A DNA stretch of 64,000 bases from Virgibacillus aidingensis (GTDB lineage: Bacteria > Bacillota > Bacilli > Bacillales > Amphibacillaceae): contig NZ_WIXN01000001.1 in NCBI RefSeq assembly GCF_010994035.1, positions 1 to 64,000 of the forward strand, read 5' to 3'. The translations under genes and the position numbers were made by a program. The notes under the pieces are model-generated. The model did not search any database. It was not told the origin of the DNA and worked only from the letters and a program-made list of their open reading frames with translations. Shown one piece after another: positions 1-7,094 of this stretch. Numbering within the stretch: position 1 is the first letter of the stretch; every line of letters begins with the position of its first letter.

Positions 1-50
1 TACAATCACATTTAAGTTATAACTAATATATAAGTTCATAATCATATTTC

Positions 51-195
51 CTTCGGGGTCAGGTGAAATTCCGAACCGGCGGTGATGAAGCAAAATGCTG
101 CTTTTAAGTCCGTGACCCGTAAGGTTGTTCAAACCGAGCGGTGGACCCGGTGAAAATCCGGGACCGACAGTTAAAGTCTGGATGGGAGAAGGAAT
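51..195 (+). promoter_or_regulatory. FMN riboswitch (RFN element)
   Basis: This leader carries the conserved RFN blocks in order: a GGGTCAGGTGAAATTCC-like start, the AACCGGCGGTGAT segment, CCGTGACCCG, the GAGCGGTGGACCCGGTG segment and a closing GATGGGAGAAGGA. FMN binding to this aptamer is known to repress riboflavin operons. Here it lies directly upstream of ribE, with candidate terminators downstream, so control is probably by transcription attenuation. Confidence 0.95.
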
Positions 196-251
196 TTAGA
201 TGTGTAAGCATAATGCAGGTGCTGACAGATACACTTTTTGTAAATTTACAA

Positions 252-288
252 AAGGAGCATTTTTGTATCCTTTTAATGTTTTTTAATG
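252..288 (+). terminator. Possible attenuator hairpin in the ribE leader
   Basis: AAAAGGA pairs with TCCTTTT (7 bp, 11-nt loop) and is followed by AATGTTTTTT. It could be the FMN-controlled terminator. The hairpin at 369-396 is stronger, so which one the riboswitch switches is unresolved. Confidence 0.35.
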
Positions 289-368
289 GTTAAGTGTACC
301 CAAGTACCCTGTCTGTTTTTATGTATGTATATTTGCCTATGCTTATTATCTTAAATTCTAACCAACTG

Positions 369-396
369 CCTCTGAAGTGAATTCAGAGGTTTTTTT
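369..396 (+). terminator. Rho-independent terminator in the ribE leader
   Basis: CCTCTGAA pairs perfectly with TTCAGAGG over a 4-nt loop and is followed by a run of seven T. It sits between the riboswitch and the ribE ribosome binding site, where an FMN-dependent attenuator would be expected. Confidence 0.75.
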
Positions 397-465
397 AATT
401 TATAAAACAAGGGGGCCGAGCAGGTTAGAAGGAATGCACAAAATGAATAACAGGGAGGGAAATTC

Positions 466-1080
466 ATGTTTACAGGAATTATCGAGGAGCAGGGAACGGT
501 TAAAAGAATCGAAAAAACGGATGAACAATCTGTCACATTAACAATTAGTGCAGCAACCATATTGGAAGATGTAAAAACTGGTGACAGCATCGCAGTAAAC
601 GGGATCTGCCTGACAGTAACACGATTTACCTCAGAAGATTTTCAAGTGGATGTGATGCCGGAAACAGTAAAAGCAACATCCTTAAATAGGCTGCATGCAG
701 GATCCGGGGTAAATTTGGAACGTGCCATGCAGGTAAATGACAGGTTTGGCGGTCATTTCATATCCGGACATGTAGATGGAATCGGGGCCATTACGAAAAA
801 AGAAAAAGAGGAAAATGCTGTTTATTACAATATTAAAGCTGAGAAAAATGCTTCAGCTTTATTGATGAAGAAAGGTTCCATAGCTGTGGATGGAATCAGT
901 CTGACTGTATTTGATGTGCAGGAAGAAACGTTTACTGTTTCATTGATACCGCATACGACCGCCGTTACAACGCTGGGAAACAAAAAGATGGGGGATATTG
1001 TAAATTTGGAATATGACATGCTTGGCAAATATGTTCGAAATATACTGGATCATCAAACTGTAAAATCAGCTGGTTATTAG
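466..1080 (+). CDS. ribE: Riboflavin synthase alpha subunit
   Basis: Catalyses dismutation of two 6,7-dimethyl-8-ribityllumazine molecules to riboflavin. The 204-residue protein begins [12 protein letters not shown], typical of the family, and shows the two tandem lumazine-binding repeats; the second starts near the GHVDGIG segment about residue 100. A good Shine-Dalgarno (AGGGAGGG) precedes the ATG. It is the first gene after the FMN riboswitch and is followed by ribB after 31 bp. In Bacillus subtilis ribD precedes this gene; here nothing resembling ribD lies between the riboswitch and ribE. Confidence 0.95.
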   Translation: MFTGIIEEQGTVKRIEKTDEQSVTLTISAATILEDVKTGDSIAVNGICLTVTRFTSEDFQVDVMPETVKATSLNRLHAGSGVNLERAMQVNDRFGGHFISGHVDGIGAITKKEKEENAVYYNIKAEKNASALLMKKGSIAVDGISLTVFDVQEETFTVSLIPHTTAVTTLGNKKMGDIVNLEYDMLGKYVRNILDHQTVKSAGY

Positions 1081-1111
1081 AAAGCACGAGTATGGAAGGA
1101 GTGTAATAGTT

Positions 1112-1726
1112 ATGTTTCATACAATTCAGGAAGCAATCATCGATTTAAAAAAGGGTAAACCGATCATTGCAGTTGATGACGAAGACAGGGAGAATGAGGG
1201 AGATCTGGTTGCTTTATCCGAAAAAGCTACCCCAGAAGTAATTAACTTTATGATAACGCATGGAAAAGGGCTTGTTTGTATGCCAATCACAAAGAAGCTG
1301 GCTATGGAACTGAATCTTCCGTTGATGGAAAAGAAAAATACCGATCCGCTGGGTACTGCTTTTACGGTAAGTGTTGACCACAAGAATACAACTACCGGAA
1401 TTAGTGCCTGGGAGAGAGCTGACACAATAAGAGCAATCATAGATAAAACCGCAAGACCTGAAGACTTTAAGCGGCCCGGCCATGTTTTTCCTCTGATTGC
1501 AGAGGAAGATGGTGTGCTGGCTCGGCGCGGCCATACAGAAGCAGCAGTAGATTTGGCCATCCTTTCCGGTTCTATTCCTTCAGGCGTAATATGCGAAATT
1601 ATCAAGGATGATGGAACAATGGCAAGAGTGCCGGATTTAAAGAACATGGCTAAAGTGTTTGATTTAAAGATAATTACTATTGAAGGGCTGGTTAAATACC
1701 GGGAAAAACATGGACAGTATGCATAG
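1112..1726 (+). CDS. ribB: 3,4-dihydroxy-2-butanone 4-phosphate synthase, single domain
   Basis: Converts ribulose 5-phosphate to the four-carbon precursor of lumazine. It shows the family motif [11 protein letters not shown] near residues 22-32, the TTTGISA segment and the RPGHVFPL and RRGHTEA motifs. Start is well supported by GGAAGGAG. The B. subtilis orthologue is a fused RibBA of about 400 residues. This protein stops after 204 residues, just where the GTP cyclohydrolase II domain would begin, and ribH follows within 41 bp, so the second domain is absent rather than frameshifted. Confidence 0.93.
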   Translation: MFHTIQEAIIDLKKGKPIIAVDDEDRENEGDLVALSEKATPEVINFMITHGKGLVCMPITKKLAMELNLPLMEKKNTDPLGTAFTVSVDHKNTTTGISAWERADTIRAIIDKTARPEDFKRPGHVFPLIAEEDGVLARRGHTEAAVDLAILSGSIPSGVICEIIKDDGTMARVPDLKNMAKVFDLKIITIEGLVKYREKHGQYA

Positions 1727-1766
1727 TGAAAGTAAACCGCACAAAGAATTAAAGGAGATGACAGAA

Positions 1767-2231
1767 ATGGGGAAAGTAATTCAAGGATGTTTAGTAGGAA
1801 CAGAACTGAAAATAGGTATAGTTATCAGTAGATTTAATGAGTTTATTACAAAGAACTTACTAACAGGTGCAGTTGATACATTAAAACGGCATGGAGCAAC
1901 AGAAGATCATATCGATGTTGTCTGGGTTCCCGGCGCCTTTGAAATACCGGTGGCAGCCCAGACGCTCGCACTGAAGGAACGATATGATGCTGTAATTGCA
2001 CTGGGAGCAGTTATAAGAGGCTCTACCACCCATTACGATTATGTTTGCAGTGAGGTATCAAAAGGAGTGACGAATGCCTCCTTAAAAGCCGGGAAACCGG
2101 TTGTTTTTGGGGTGCTTACCACAGAAACGATCGAGCAAGCGATGGAGCGGGCCGGGACAAAAGCAGGTAATAAAGGTGCAGAATCAGCAGCAGCAGCTAT
2201 TGAAATGTGCAATGTTTTAAAACAGATTTAA
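1767..2231 (+). CDS. ribH: 6,7-dimethyl-8-ribityllumazine synthase
   Basis: Condenses the RibB product with 5-amino-6-ribitylaminouracil to give the substrate of RibE, usually inside a 60-mer capsid. The chosen start (MGKVIQG) follows AAAGGAGATG and gives 154 residues, the normal length. Longer in-frame starts overlap the end of ribB and lack an RBS. The WVPGAFEIP segment and the [10 protein letters not shown] phosphate-binding motif are present. Last gene of the three-gene rib operon. Confidence 0.95.
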   Translation: MGKVIQGCLVGTELKIGIVISRFNEFITKNLLTGAVDTLKRHGATEDHIDVVWVPGAFEIPVAAQTLALKERYDAVIALGAVIRGSTTHYDYVCSEVSKGVTNASLKAGKPVVFGVLTTETIEQAMERAGTKAGNKGAESAAAAIEMCNVLKQI

Positions 2232-2256
2232 ATACTACTGGTGAATACGCAGGGCA

Positions 2257-2299
2257 ACCCCCAAAAGTTACAATAAAAAACTAATTTTTGGGGGTGTTT
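2257..2299 (+). terminator. Terminator after ribH
   Basis: ACCCCCAAAA pairs with TTTTGGGGGT across a 19-nt loop, followed by a short T-rich stretch. It lies 26 bp past the ribH stop. Confidence 0.7.
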
Positions 2300-2442
2300 A
2301 ATAGGGGAAATATTGTGCGGAAATGAAGTTAAAAGTCGTTATCTTGATGGTTCTTCAGGATTTCGGCTATTAGTTGAGAAATGTGAAATAACAGCTCGAA
2401 CTTCTATTGTTTGTGGCAAGAGGAGATAAGATGAATATTTCT

Positions 2443-2489
2443 CAAAATCTAACTATTGAAAAGTACTACTGGTCAATAGTTAGATTTTG
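2443..2489 (-). terminator. Perfect 17-bp inverted repeat
   Basis: CAAAATCTAACTATTGA (2443-2459) is matched exactly by its reverse complement at 2473-2489 with a 13-nt loop. It overlaps the stop codon of the small minus-strand ORF at 2480-2686 and lies between convergent transcription units, so a terminator role for the minus operon is plausible. A long T tract is missing. Confidence 0.45.
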
Positions 2490-2686
2490 AACCAGGCTAA
2501 TATATTAATGCTCTCTTTTTTGAAAGCATTTCTTATTTGTGATCCAACTACTATTCCTATAAAACCAAACAGGGTAAAATTAACAATGTTTCCCCAATCC
2601 ATTCCTCTGTTTTGCGATGGACTAATAAAAAGTTCAAAAGCAATTATACCCACAATCCAGCCAGAAGTTATCTTAATAAGCGCAAT
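2480..2686 (-). CDS. Possible small membrane protein with an ATT start
   Basis: On the minus strand, an open frame of 68 codons follows directly downstream of the YwaF-like gene. Its product would have two hydrophobic segments (IVGIIAFELFI and FTLFGFIGIVVG). The frame has no ATG, GTG or TTG after the preceding stop. An ATT codon lies about six bases after a strong AAGGGGGA Shine-Dalgarno. It could be a real gene with a rare start like infC, or the remains of a larger gene. No family recognised. Confidence 0.35.
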   Translation of the reverse strand: MALIKITSGWIVGIIAFELFISPSQNRGMDWGNIVNFTLFGFIGIVVGSQIRNAFKKESINILAWFKI

Positions 2687-2707
2687 ATTGTTCCCCCTTA
2701 TTTCTCA

Positions 2708-3424
2708 TTAACGGCGGGCTGCCAACTTAAACACGCCAAAAGAAAGTAAAAATACAAAAAATCCAACGATAACTAAATTAACGATATAAAAAATCCCGCT
2801 TCCCAGAAAATTAATGATTGTATCATTTGCAGGGGAGGCAGACAGGAATAAATAATTTCCGCCGAGCACCGGGTTGATAAACGCGCCGACCACTAATGCA
2901 TAAAACAGCAACACCCCAAATGCTGACAGCGCAGTTTTTAATGTAATGTTTACCCTGCTTGTCAGTACTAAATAAAAGCTGGAACAGGATAAAACAATAT
3001 GGTGCAGGAAAAATTGCCAATACCTGTAATGCGGATAATCAAAAGCCAGTTCAGGGGTAATGATAGTCAGTCCTGCCGGGAGAAAGCCAAGAAAATATGT
3101 AAAGATGATTATATTTTTATTTCTTGTGGTCAAGGCAATGATAGCAAGCATACCCGCAAGGCTGCATATATGAAGCGGCATGCTGTATTCAAGGCGCCAT
3201 ATATCATTGACAGCCATCCATACTTGATAGGTAGTTTCCGATAATAGGAGAAACCCGGCTAACGTCCATCTGAGGACGTTTGAAAAGTGAGAGCTTGCTG
3301 TGATTTTCTTATAATGGAAGAACAGAACCATTAACACAATAAAGTAAAGAATGATCATAAGAGTATGACTTGTGCTAAAAAGTGTAAAACGATCATTTAT
3401 TATACTGCCAAACCAATTTTCCAT
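2708..3424 (-). CDS. YwaF-like integral membrane protein (TIGR02206 type)
   Basis: The start MENWFGSIIND is chosen because GAGAGG precedes it; it gives 238 residues, the length of B. subtilis YwaF as I recall it. The protein is almost entirely hydrophobic, with about seven predicted membrane helices and the conserved WRLEYSMPLHICSL and HHIVLSC-type segments of the family. Function unknown. A longer in-frame start at 3496 lacks an RBS. It may be co-transcribed with the small ORF downstream. Confidence 0.75.
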   Translation of the reverse strand: MENWFGSIINDRFTLFSTSHTLMIILYFIVLMVLFFHYKKITASSHFSNVLRWTLAGFLLLSETTYQVWMAVNDIWRLEYSMPLHICSLAGMLAIIALTTRNKNIIIFTYFLGFLPAGLTIITPELAFDYPHYRYWQFFLHHIVLSCSSFYLVLTSRVNITLKTALSAFGVLLFYALVVGAFINPVLGGNYLFLSASPANDTIINFLGSGIFYIVNLVIVGFFVFLLSFGVFKLAARR

Positions 3425-3526
3425 AAGTAGCATCCTCTCATTGTTCCAATTTGCCTGTGCTTTAAATAGTAGCATGGAATCACAAAAAAACACCATAGTT
3501 ATACGGTGTTTTGATCAGGTATATGG

Positions 3527-4093
3527 TTATGCTTTTTTCTTCAGCCATCTAAATAGATTTGTAATTAGGATAGATATAAGAAAAAATCCATAATAAGTGA
3601 TGAATAAAAAGAAATAGTCTACCCATTCGTACATCTGGAAAAAATCAATCGCAACCAAAATGGGTTTAAAAACGAATGCCAGGATAGCCGATAGCACAAT
3701 CGCATACACATACACGTTTTTACTGTGATTTAATGTCCATTGATAAAACAGCATGAACACTATCGGAACGAGCGAAGCATCTAATGCAAAGCTTGGCAGA
3801 AAGGGGAGGATTTGATAAGGGTATTCCCACAAACCAAGTTTTTCTCCAAGTGTATTGGTGTACATGAACCATACATGGTAATTAAAGCCGAAAAAACCTA
3901 TGAGGAGTGCTTTGCGTTTGTCTATTGTAAAAAATAATATTAATAAAGGAACTACAATCATGGCTATAACTAGCCAAGACTGCCAGGCAGCAAAATCAGA
4001 AAAAGATTGCCAGTATTCTATTTCCAATTCTGTTAATTGTTGTCTTATGGAACGGATATTATCAAGCTGTTCCCTTTGTTTTTCCTGCATCAA
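3527..4093 (-). CDS. CBO0543-type integral membrane protein
   Basis: The 188-residue protein has a charged, possibly coiled N-terminus (residues 1-35) followed by about five hydrophobic helices. The FNYHVWFMYTN and LWEYPYQILPFLP segments resemble the uncharacterised CBO0543 family found in spore-forming Firmicutes. Function unknown. It lies just upstream of the YwaF-like gene on the same strand with a 100-bp gap. Confidence 0.65.
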   Translation of the reverse strand: MMQEKQREQLDNIRSIRQQLTELEIEYWQSFSDFAAWQSWLVIAMIVVPLLILFFTIDKRKALLIGFFGFNYHVWFMYTNTLGEKLGLWEYPYQILPFLPSFALDASLVPIVFMLFYQWTLNHSKNVYVYAIVLSAILAFVFKPILVAIDFFQMYEWVDYFFLFITYYGFFLISILITNLFRWLKKKA

Positions 4094-4164
4094 AAGTTCT
4101 CCTTACATAAAGGTAAAACTTATTTTCTGCAAGTTAAATGAAAATATACAGGAGGAAATAACGC

Positions 4165-4197
4165 ATGAAAAATGCCAGCAATAGAACTTTTTTCTAA
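4165..4197 (+). CDS. Ten-codon ORF with strong RBS, possibly spurious
   Basis: AGGAGG at 4150-4155 is spaced nine bases from ATG and opens MKNASNRTFF followed by TAA. The frame overlaps the left arm of the fabI terminator hairpin. It may be a leader peptide relic or chance. Confidence 0.15.
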   Translation: MKNASNRTFF

Positions 4198-4207
4198 TGC
4201 TGGCATT
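4171..4207 (-). terminator. Terminator of fabI
   Basis: AATGCCAGCA and TGCTGGCATT form a perfect 10-bp stem with a 17-nt loop. Read on the minus strand the stem ends in ATTTTTC, immediately downstream of fabI. Confidence 0.75.
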
Positions 4208-4212
4208 GCCTT

Positions 4213-4989
4213 TTATCCTCCGATAATATGGTACCCGGAATCTACGTGGAGTATTTCCCCTGTTACGCCGCGGGATAGGTCGCTAATAAAGAATAATGTC
4301 GCATCTCCCACCTGGTCCTGATCAATATTCCGTCTTAGCGGTGCTTTTTCTTCGATTGCTTTTGTCTTTTCATTAAAACCGGATACGCCTTTTGCAGAAA
4401 GCGTGCGGATCGGACCTGCCGAAATAGCATTTACCCGAATATTGTATTTACCCATATCCTCTGCCAGGTATCTCATGCTGGCTTCCAGAGAAGCTTTCGC
4501 TACGCCCATTACATTGTAGTTTGGTACTACTCGCTCAGAGCCAAGGTATGTTTGCGTGATAATACTGCCGCCTTCTGTCATCAGTTCCTTTGCTGCCTTC
4601 GTTACTGCGACAAGCGAGAAGGCGCTGATCTCCTGGGCAAGCAGGAAGCCGTCCCTTGAAGTATCTGCGTATTCTCCTTGAAGTTCCTCCCGTTTTGCGA
4701 AGGCCACCGAATGGACGACCCCGTGAATGATGCCCACTTTTTCTTTGATTTCAGCAAAAGCATTTTGGATGCTTTCATCACTTGCCACATCACAGGAAAC
4801 AATCAATTTTGCCTCGATGTTATTTTTCTCCAGCAGTTTGACTAGTTTTTGGTAGGACCGTTCCTGCCTATTAGTGAAAATCAGGTTAGCCCCGGCTTTA
4901 TGTAAAGATTTTGTTACCCCCCATGCGATGCTTCGGTCACTCGCAACACCCATCACAACAATATTTTTCCCTTTTAATAAATTCTCCAT
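4213..4989 (-). CDS. fabI: Enoyl-[acyl-carrier-protein] reductase (NADH-type)
   Basis: Reduces trans-2-enoyl-ACP in the last step of each fatty-acid elongation cycle. The start MENLLKGKNIVVMG follows AAAGGGGA and gives 258 residues, normal for FabI. The nucleotide-binding GVASDRSIAWG loop is near the N-terminus, and the catalytic Tyr-x6-Lys (YNVMGVAK) is near residues 155-165, with the SAGPIRTLSAKG substrate-loop segment after it. Transcribed alone, with its own terminator. Confidence 0.96.
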   Translation of the reverse strand: MENLLKGKNIVVMGVASDRSIAWGVTKSLHKAGANLIFTNRQERSYQKLVKLLEKNNIEAKLIVSCDVASDESIQNAFAEIKEKVGIIHGVVHSVAFAKREELQGEYADTSRDGFLLAQEISAFSLVAVTKAAKELMTEGGSIITQTYLGSERVVPNYNVMGVAKASLEASMRYLAEDMGKYNIRVNAISAGPIRTLSAKGVSGFNEKTKAIEEKAPLRRNIDQDQVGDATLFFISDLSRGVTGEILHVDSGYHIIGG

Positions 4990-5186
4990 TGATCCAGTCC
5001 CCTTTCCAGGCAATCTCTTTTTCCCATTATAACCTAACAAGGTATTTCACAAAACTAAAGTTTCATGGAAGATGCTTTTTGGGTGAAGGGAATATCTTCA
5101 TATATATATGGTAAATACCCCGGGAGATGGTCTGTTACAGGATTCTGGATGGATAAAAAATTCCCTGATGAAAATGAAAATTACTC

Positions 5187-5215
5187 TTTACAAAACGCTG
5201 GGAACTAGGTATAAT
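5187..5215 (+). promoter_or_regulatory. Sigma-A promoter of the tRNA cluster
   Basis: TTTACA (5187-5192), a 17-bp spacer and a perfect TATAAT (5210-5215) lie about 80 bp upstream of tRNA-Glu. Confidence 0.8.
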
Positions 5216-5293
5216 AAAATTCGTCGGTTTGAGACAGGTTATGTAAATATGTGTCTAAATAGTAAATAGCTTATTCTCAGCTGCTATGTTTAC

Positions 5294-5368
5294 GGCCCGT
5301 TGGTCAAGCGGTTAAGACACCGCCCTTTCACGGCGGTAACACGGGTTCGAATCCCGTACGGGTCACCA
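5294..5368 (+). tRNA. tRNA-Glu (TTC)
   Basis: Seven-base acceptor GGCCCGT pairs with ACGGGTC; D arm, anticodon stem with TTC, GGTTCGAATCC T arm and encoded CCA are all present. First tRNA after the promoter. Confidence 0.97.
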
Positions 5369-5372
5369 ATAT

Positions 5373-5448
5373 GGAGGATTAGCTCAGCTGGGAGAGCACT
5401 TGCCTTACAAGCAAGGGGTCGCAGGTTCGAGCCCTGCATCCTCCACCA
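5373..5448 (+). tRNA. tRNA-Val (TAC)
   Basis: Acceptor GGAGGAT pairs with ATCCTCC; anticodon loop CTTACAA gives TAC; encoded CCA. Four bases after tRNA-Glu. Confidence 0.97.
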
Positions 5449-5481
5449 TGCCGCAACGGACACGTGCAGCACTGGTAAACT

Positions 5482-5634
5482 GCCGGCCTGGCTCGATTGG
5501 CAGAGCACCGAGCAAAGCTTCTGCCGAATAGGCTGCGAGTAACCCCGAAGCAGCAAACTTCCTTGAATAATCATGAAGATGCAGGGGTCATACTAAGAGC
5601 AAATTTCTTTTAAGAACTTTATTTATTTCAGCAT
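5482..5634 (+). repeat. tRNA-Thr 5'-half tandem unit 1 (153 bp)
   Basis: The first 26 bases repeat the 5' half of tRNA-Thr (acceptor strand, D arm, base 26) with three substitutions relative to the intact gene. The sequence then leaves the tRNA, passes through a CCGAGCAAAGC segment and the 55-nt core at 5537-5591, and ends in an AT-rich stretch. No 3' tRNA half follows. Unit 2 is the exact next tandem copy. Confidence 0.9.
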
Positions 5635-5787
5635 GCCGGCCTAGCTCAATTGGTAGAGCACCGAGCAAAGCTTCTGCCGAATAGGCTGCGAGTAACCCCG
5701 AAGCAGCAAACTTCCTTGAATAATCATGAAGATGCAGGGGTCATACTAAGAGCAAATTTCTTCTAAAAACTTAATTTATTTCAGTAT
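5635..5787 (+). repeat. tRNA-Thr 5'-half tandem unit 2 (153 bp)
   Basis: Same length and structure as unit 1, with seven substitutions by eye. Its tRNA-like first 26 bases are identical to the intact tRNA-Thr that begins exactly 153 bp later at 5788. The shared core lies at 5690-5744. The non-tRNA body is identical between units 1 and 2 over more than 100 nt. Confidence 0.9.
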
Positions 5788-5863
<76 letters not shown>

Positions 5864-5907
5864 TTTGAATTTAATTGAATAAAAAATATTTTATAGGTTA
5901 ACAATAT

Positions 5908-5992
5908 GGAGGGGTAGCGAAGTGGCTAAACGCGGCGGACTGTAAATCCGCTCCCTCAGGGTTCGGCAGTTCGAATCTGCCCCCCTCCACCA
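5908..5992 (+). tRNA. tRNA-Tyr (GTA)
   Basis: 85-nt type II tRNA with a long variable arm. Acceptor GGAGGGG pairs with CCCCTCC; anticodon GTA in loop CTGTAAA; encoded CCA. Confidence 0.97.
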
Positions 5993-6002
5993 CTAATATT
6001 GT

Positions 6003-6077
6003 TGGGCTATAGCCAAGCGGTAAGGCATCGGGTTTTGATCCCGTGTATCCTAGGTTCGAATCCTAGTAGCCCAGCCA
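6003..6077 (+). tRNA. tRNA-Gln (TTG)
   Basis: Acceptor TGGGCTA pairs with TAGCCCA; anticodon TTG in loop TTTTGAT; encoded CCA. It is followed by a T-rich stretch. Confidence 0.96.
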
Positions 6078-6239
6078 CTTTTTTTATTTTTGGGACTTCT
6101 TATTGATAACTCTCCTGTACATCGATTCCTTCTCCTTTTATTCCATGAAAAGAACTTTAATATTTACGTTTCAAATTCACTCATTCAGGTAAATAGGTAG
6201 TAAAGGCCATACAACTAAAAATTTATATACATAAATATA

Positions 6240-6301
6240 AACCCTGAAGCAATATATCGGGTTCAAGGATTCCGAGGAATGGCTGCTTCATGAAATATAA
6301 T
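6240..6301 (+). other. Possible decayed tRNA 3' portion
   Basis: Around 6258-6292 a GGTTCAAGGATTCC stretch followed by AATGGCT loosely resembles the T arm and 3' acceptor of tRNA-Lys. The match is degenerate. This segment precedes the first Lys-type repeat, which has no recognisable tRNA 5' half of its own. Confidence 0.2.
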
Positions 6302-6423
6302 AGCAACGAGGAACACATCCACCGAGTAACCCCGAAGCACCAACCATCATCGAATAAACAATCAGATGCAGGGGTCATTCAAAAGGCAAACCACTTATTA
6401 CATCTGGAAGTTATATTGAAAAG
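6302..6423 (+). repeat. Lys-type repeat unit a (no tRNA half)
   Basis: It begins AGCAACGAG, carries the 55-nt core at 6324-6378 and ends in the same leader sequence (CATCTGGAAG, then TATATT) that precedes both tRNA-Lys 5' segments. Relative to unit b it lacks a short segment of about 14 nt just before the core. The 26-nt tRNA 5' half expected upstream is not recognisable. Confidence 0.8.
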
Positions 6424-6580
6424 GAGCCATTAGCTCAGCAGGCAGAGCAACGAGCAGCACATCCGCCGAGAAAGCCTCGAGTAACCCCGAAGCACCAACC
6501 ATCATTGAATAAACAAGCAGATGCAGGGGTCATCATTCAATAGTCAAACCACTTATAACATCTGGAAGCTATATTATAAG
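6424..6580 (+). repeat. tRNA-Lys 5'-half tandem unit b (157 bp)
   Basis: Positions 6424-6449 are identical to the first 26 bases of the intact tRNA-Lys at 6581. The copy then switches to ACGAGCAGCAC, the 55-nt core at 6479-6533, and the leader that precedes the intact gene. The break in the tRNA falls at the same place as in the Thr units, right after the D stem and base 26. Confidence 0.9.
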
Positions 6581-6656
6581 GAGCCATTAGCTCAGCAGGC
6601 AGAGCATCTGACTTTTAATCAGAGGGTCGGAGGTTCGAATCCTCCATGGCTCACCA
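6581..6656 (+). tRNA. tRNA-Lys (TTT)
   Basis: Acceptor GAGCCAT pairs with ATGGCTC; anticodon TTT in loop CTTTTAA; encoded CCA. Last tRNA of the cluster. Confidence 0.97.
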
Positions 6657-6691
6657 TTTACAAAACTGTAAAAAACATATGGAAATAACAA

Positions 6692-6740
6692 AAATAAACA
6701 AGGCCTGCCGCAAATAAATCAGCCTTGTTTATTTGCATTT
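6692..6740 (+). terminator. Terminator of the tRNA cluster
   Basis: AAATAAACAAGGC pairs with GCCTTGTTTATTT (13 bp, 17-nt loop), then a T-rich tail. Confidence 0.85.
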
Positions 6741-6801
6741 TACCCTGTTTTTTAACATAATAGTTACAGAAAAAAATTATGAAATATAACTTGTCCAAAC
6801 A

Positions 6802-7094
6802 TGTTATAATAAAATGTATTAGAAAATTTGGCTTGCAGCTAAAGGGATCCTTGATAGCTATATTGCTTTCTTAGAAGCCCTTACGCTGGGAGTATAAACT
6901 TTAATGGCGACAGCATCAGCACCACAGGGTATAACCTAATGCCCTTGCATTTAGGTAATTCTTTTCGGTGGGGCGAGCAATCGGAACCCCGGACATGAAA
7001 GTTTTATGTTGTCTTATCACTAAAACAAAAGACCTAAATTCTCACATTGCTGTGCAGTTTATAGTATAATATTGGTGGACAAAAGGATGATACT
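6802..7094 (+). ncRNA. Possible structured leader or small RNA before mvaA
   Basis: An extended -10 promoter (TGTTATAAT, 6802-6810) would start RNA near 6817. The next 200 nt hold several local hairpins. ACCTAATGC pairs with GCATTTAGGT (one bulge). An alternative AGGGTAT/ATGCCCT stem competes for the same bases. A GGGG/CCCC stem lies near 6973-6995. A second TATAAT close to mvaA may drive the gene separately. No Rfam class was recognised; a 6S-like RNA or a cis-regulator of the mevalonate operon are both possible. Confidence 0.35.

Noticed and set aside
1126-1647. Long minus-strand ORFs across ribB
   Set aside because: Shadow frames of the ribB coding strand; no RBS and no protein-like motifs, while ribB is unambiguous.
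2487-2711. Plus-strand 74-codon ORF
   Set aside because: Antisense of the more protein-like minus-strand frame at 2480-2686, with no RBS of its own.
5290-5574. ORFs on both strands across the tRNA-Glu/Val genes
   Set aside because: They translate tRNA sequence and part of the repeat; not protein genes.
6802-7094. T-box leader
   Set aside because: No AGGGTGGAACCGCG-like T-box sequence is present.
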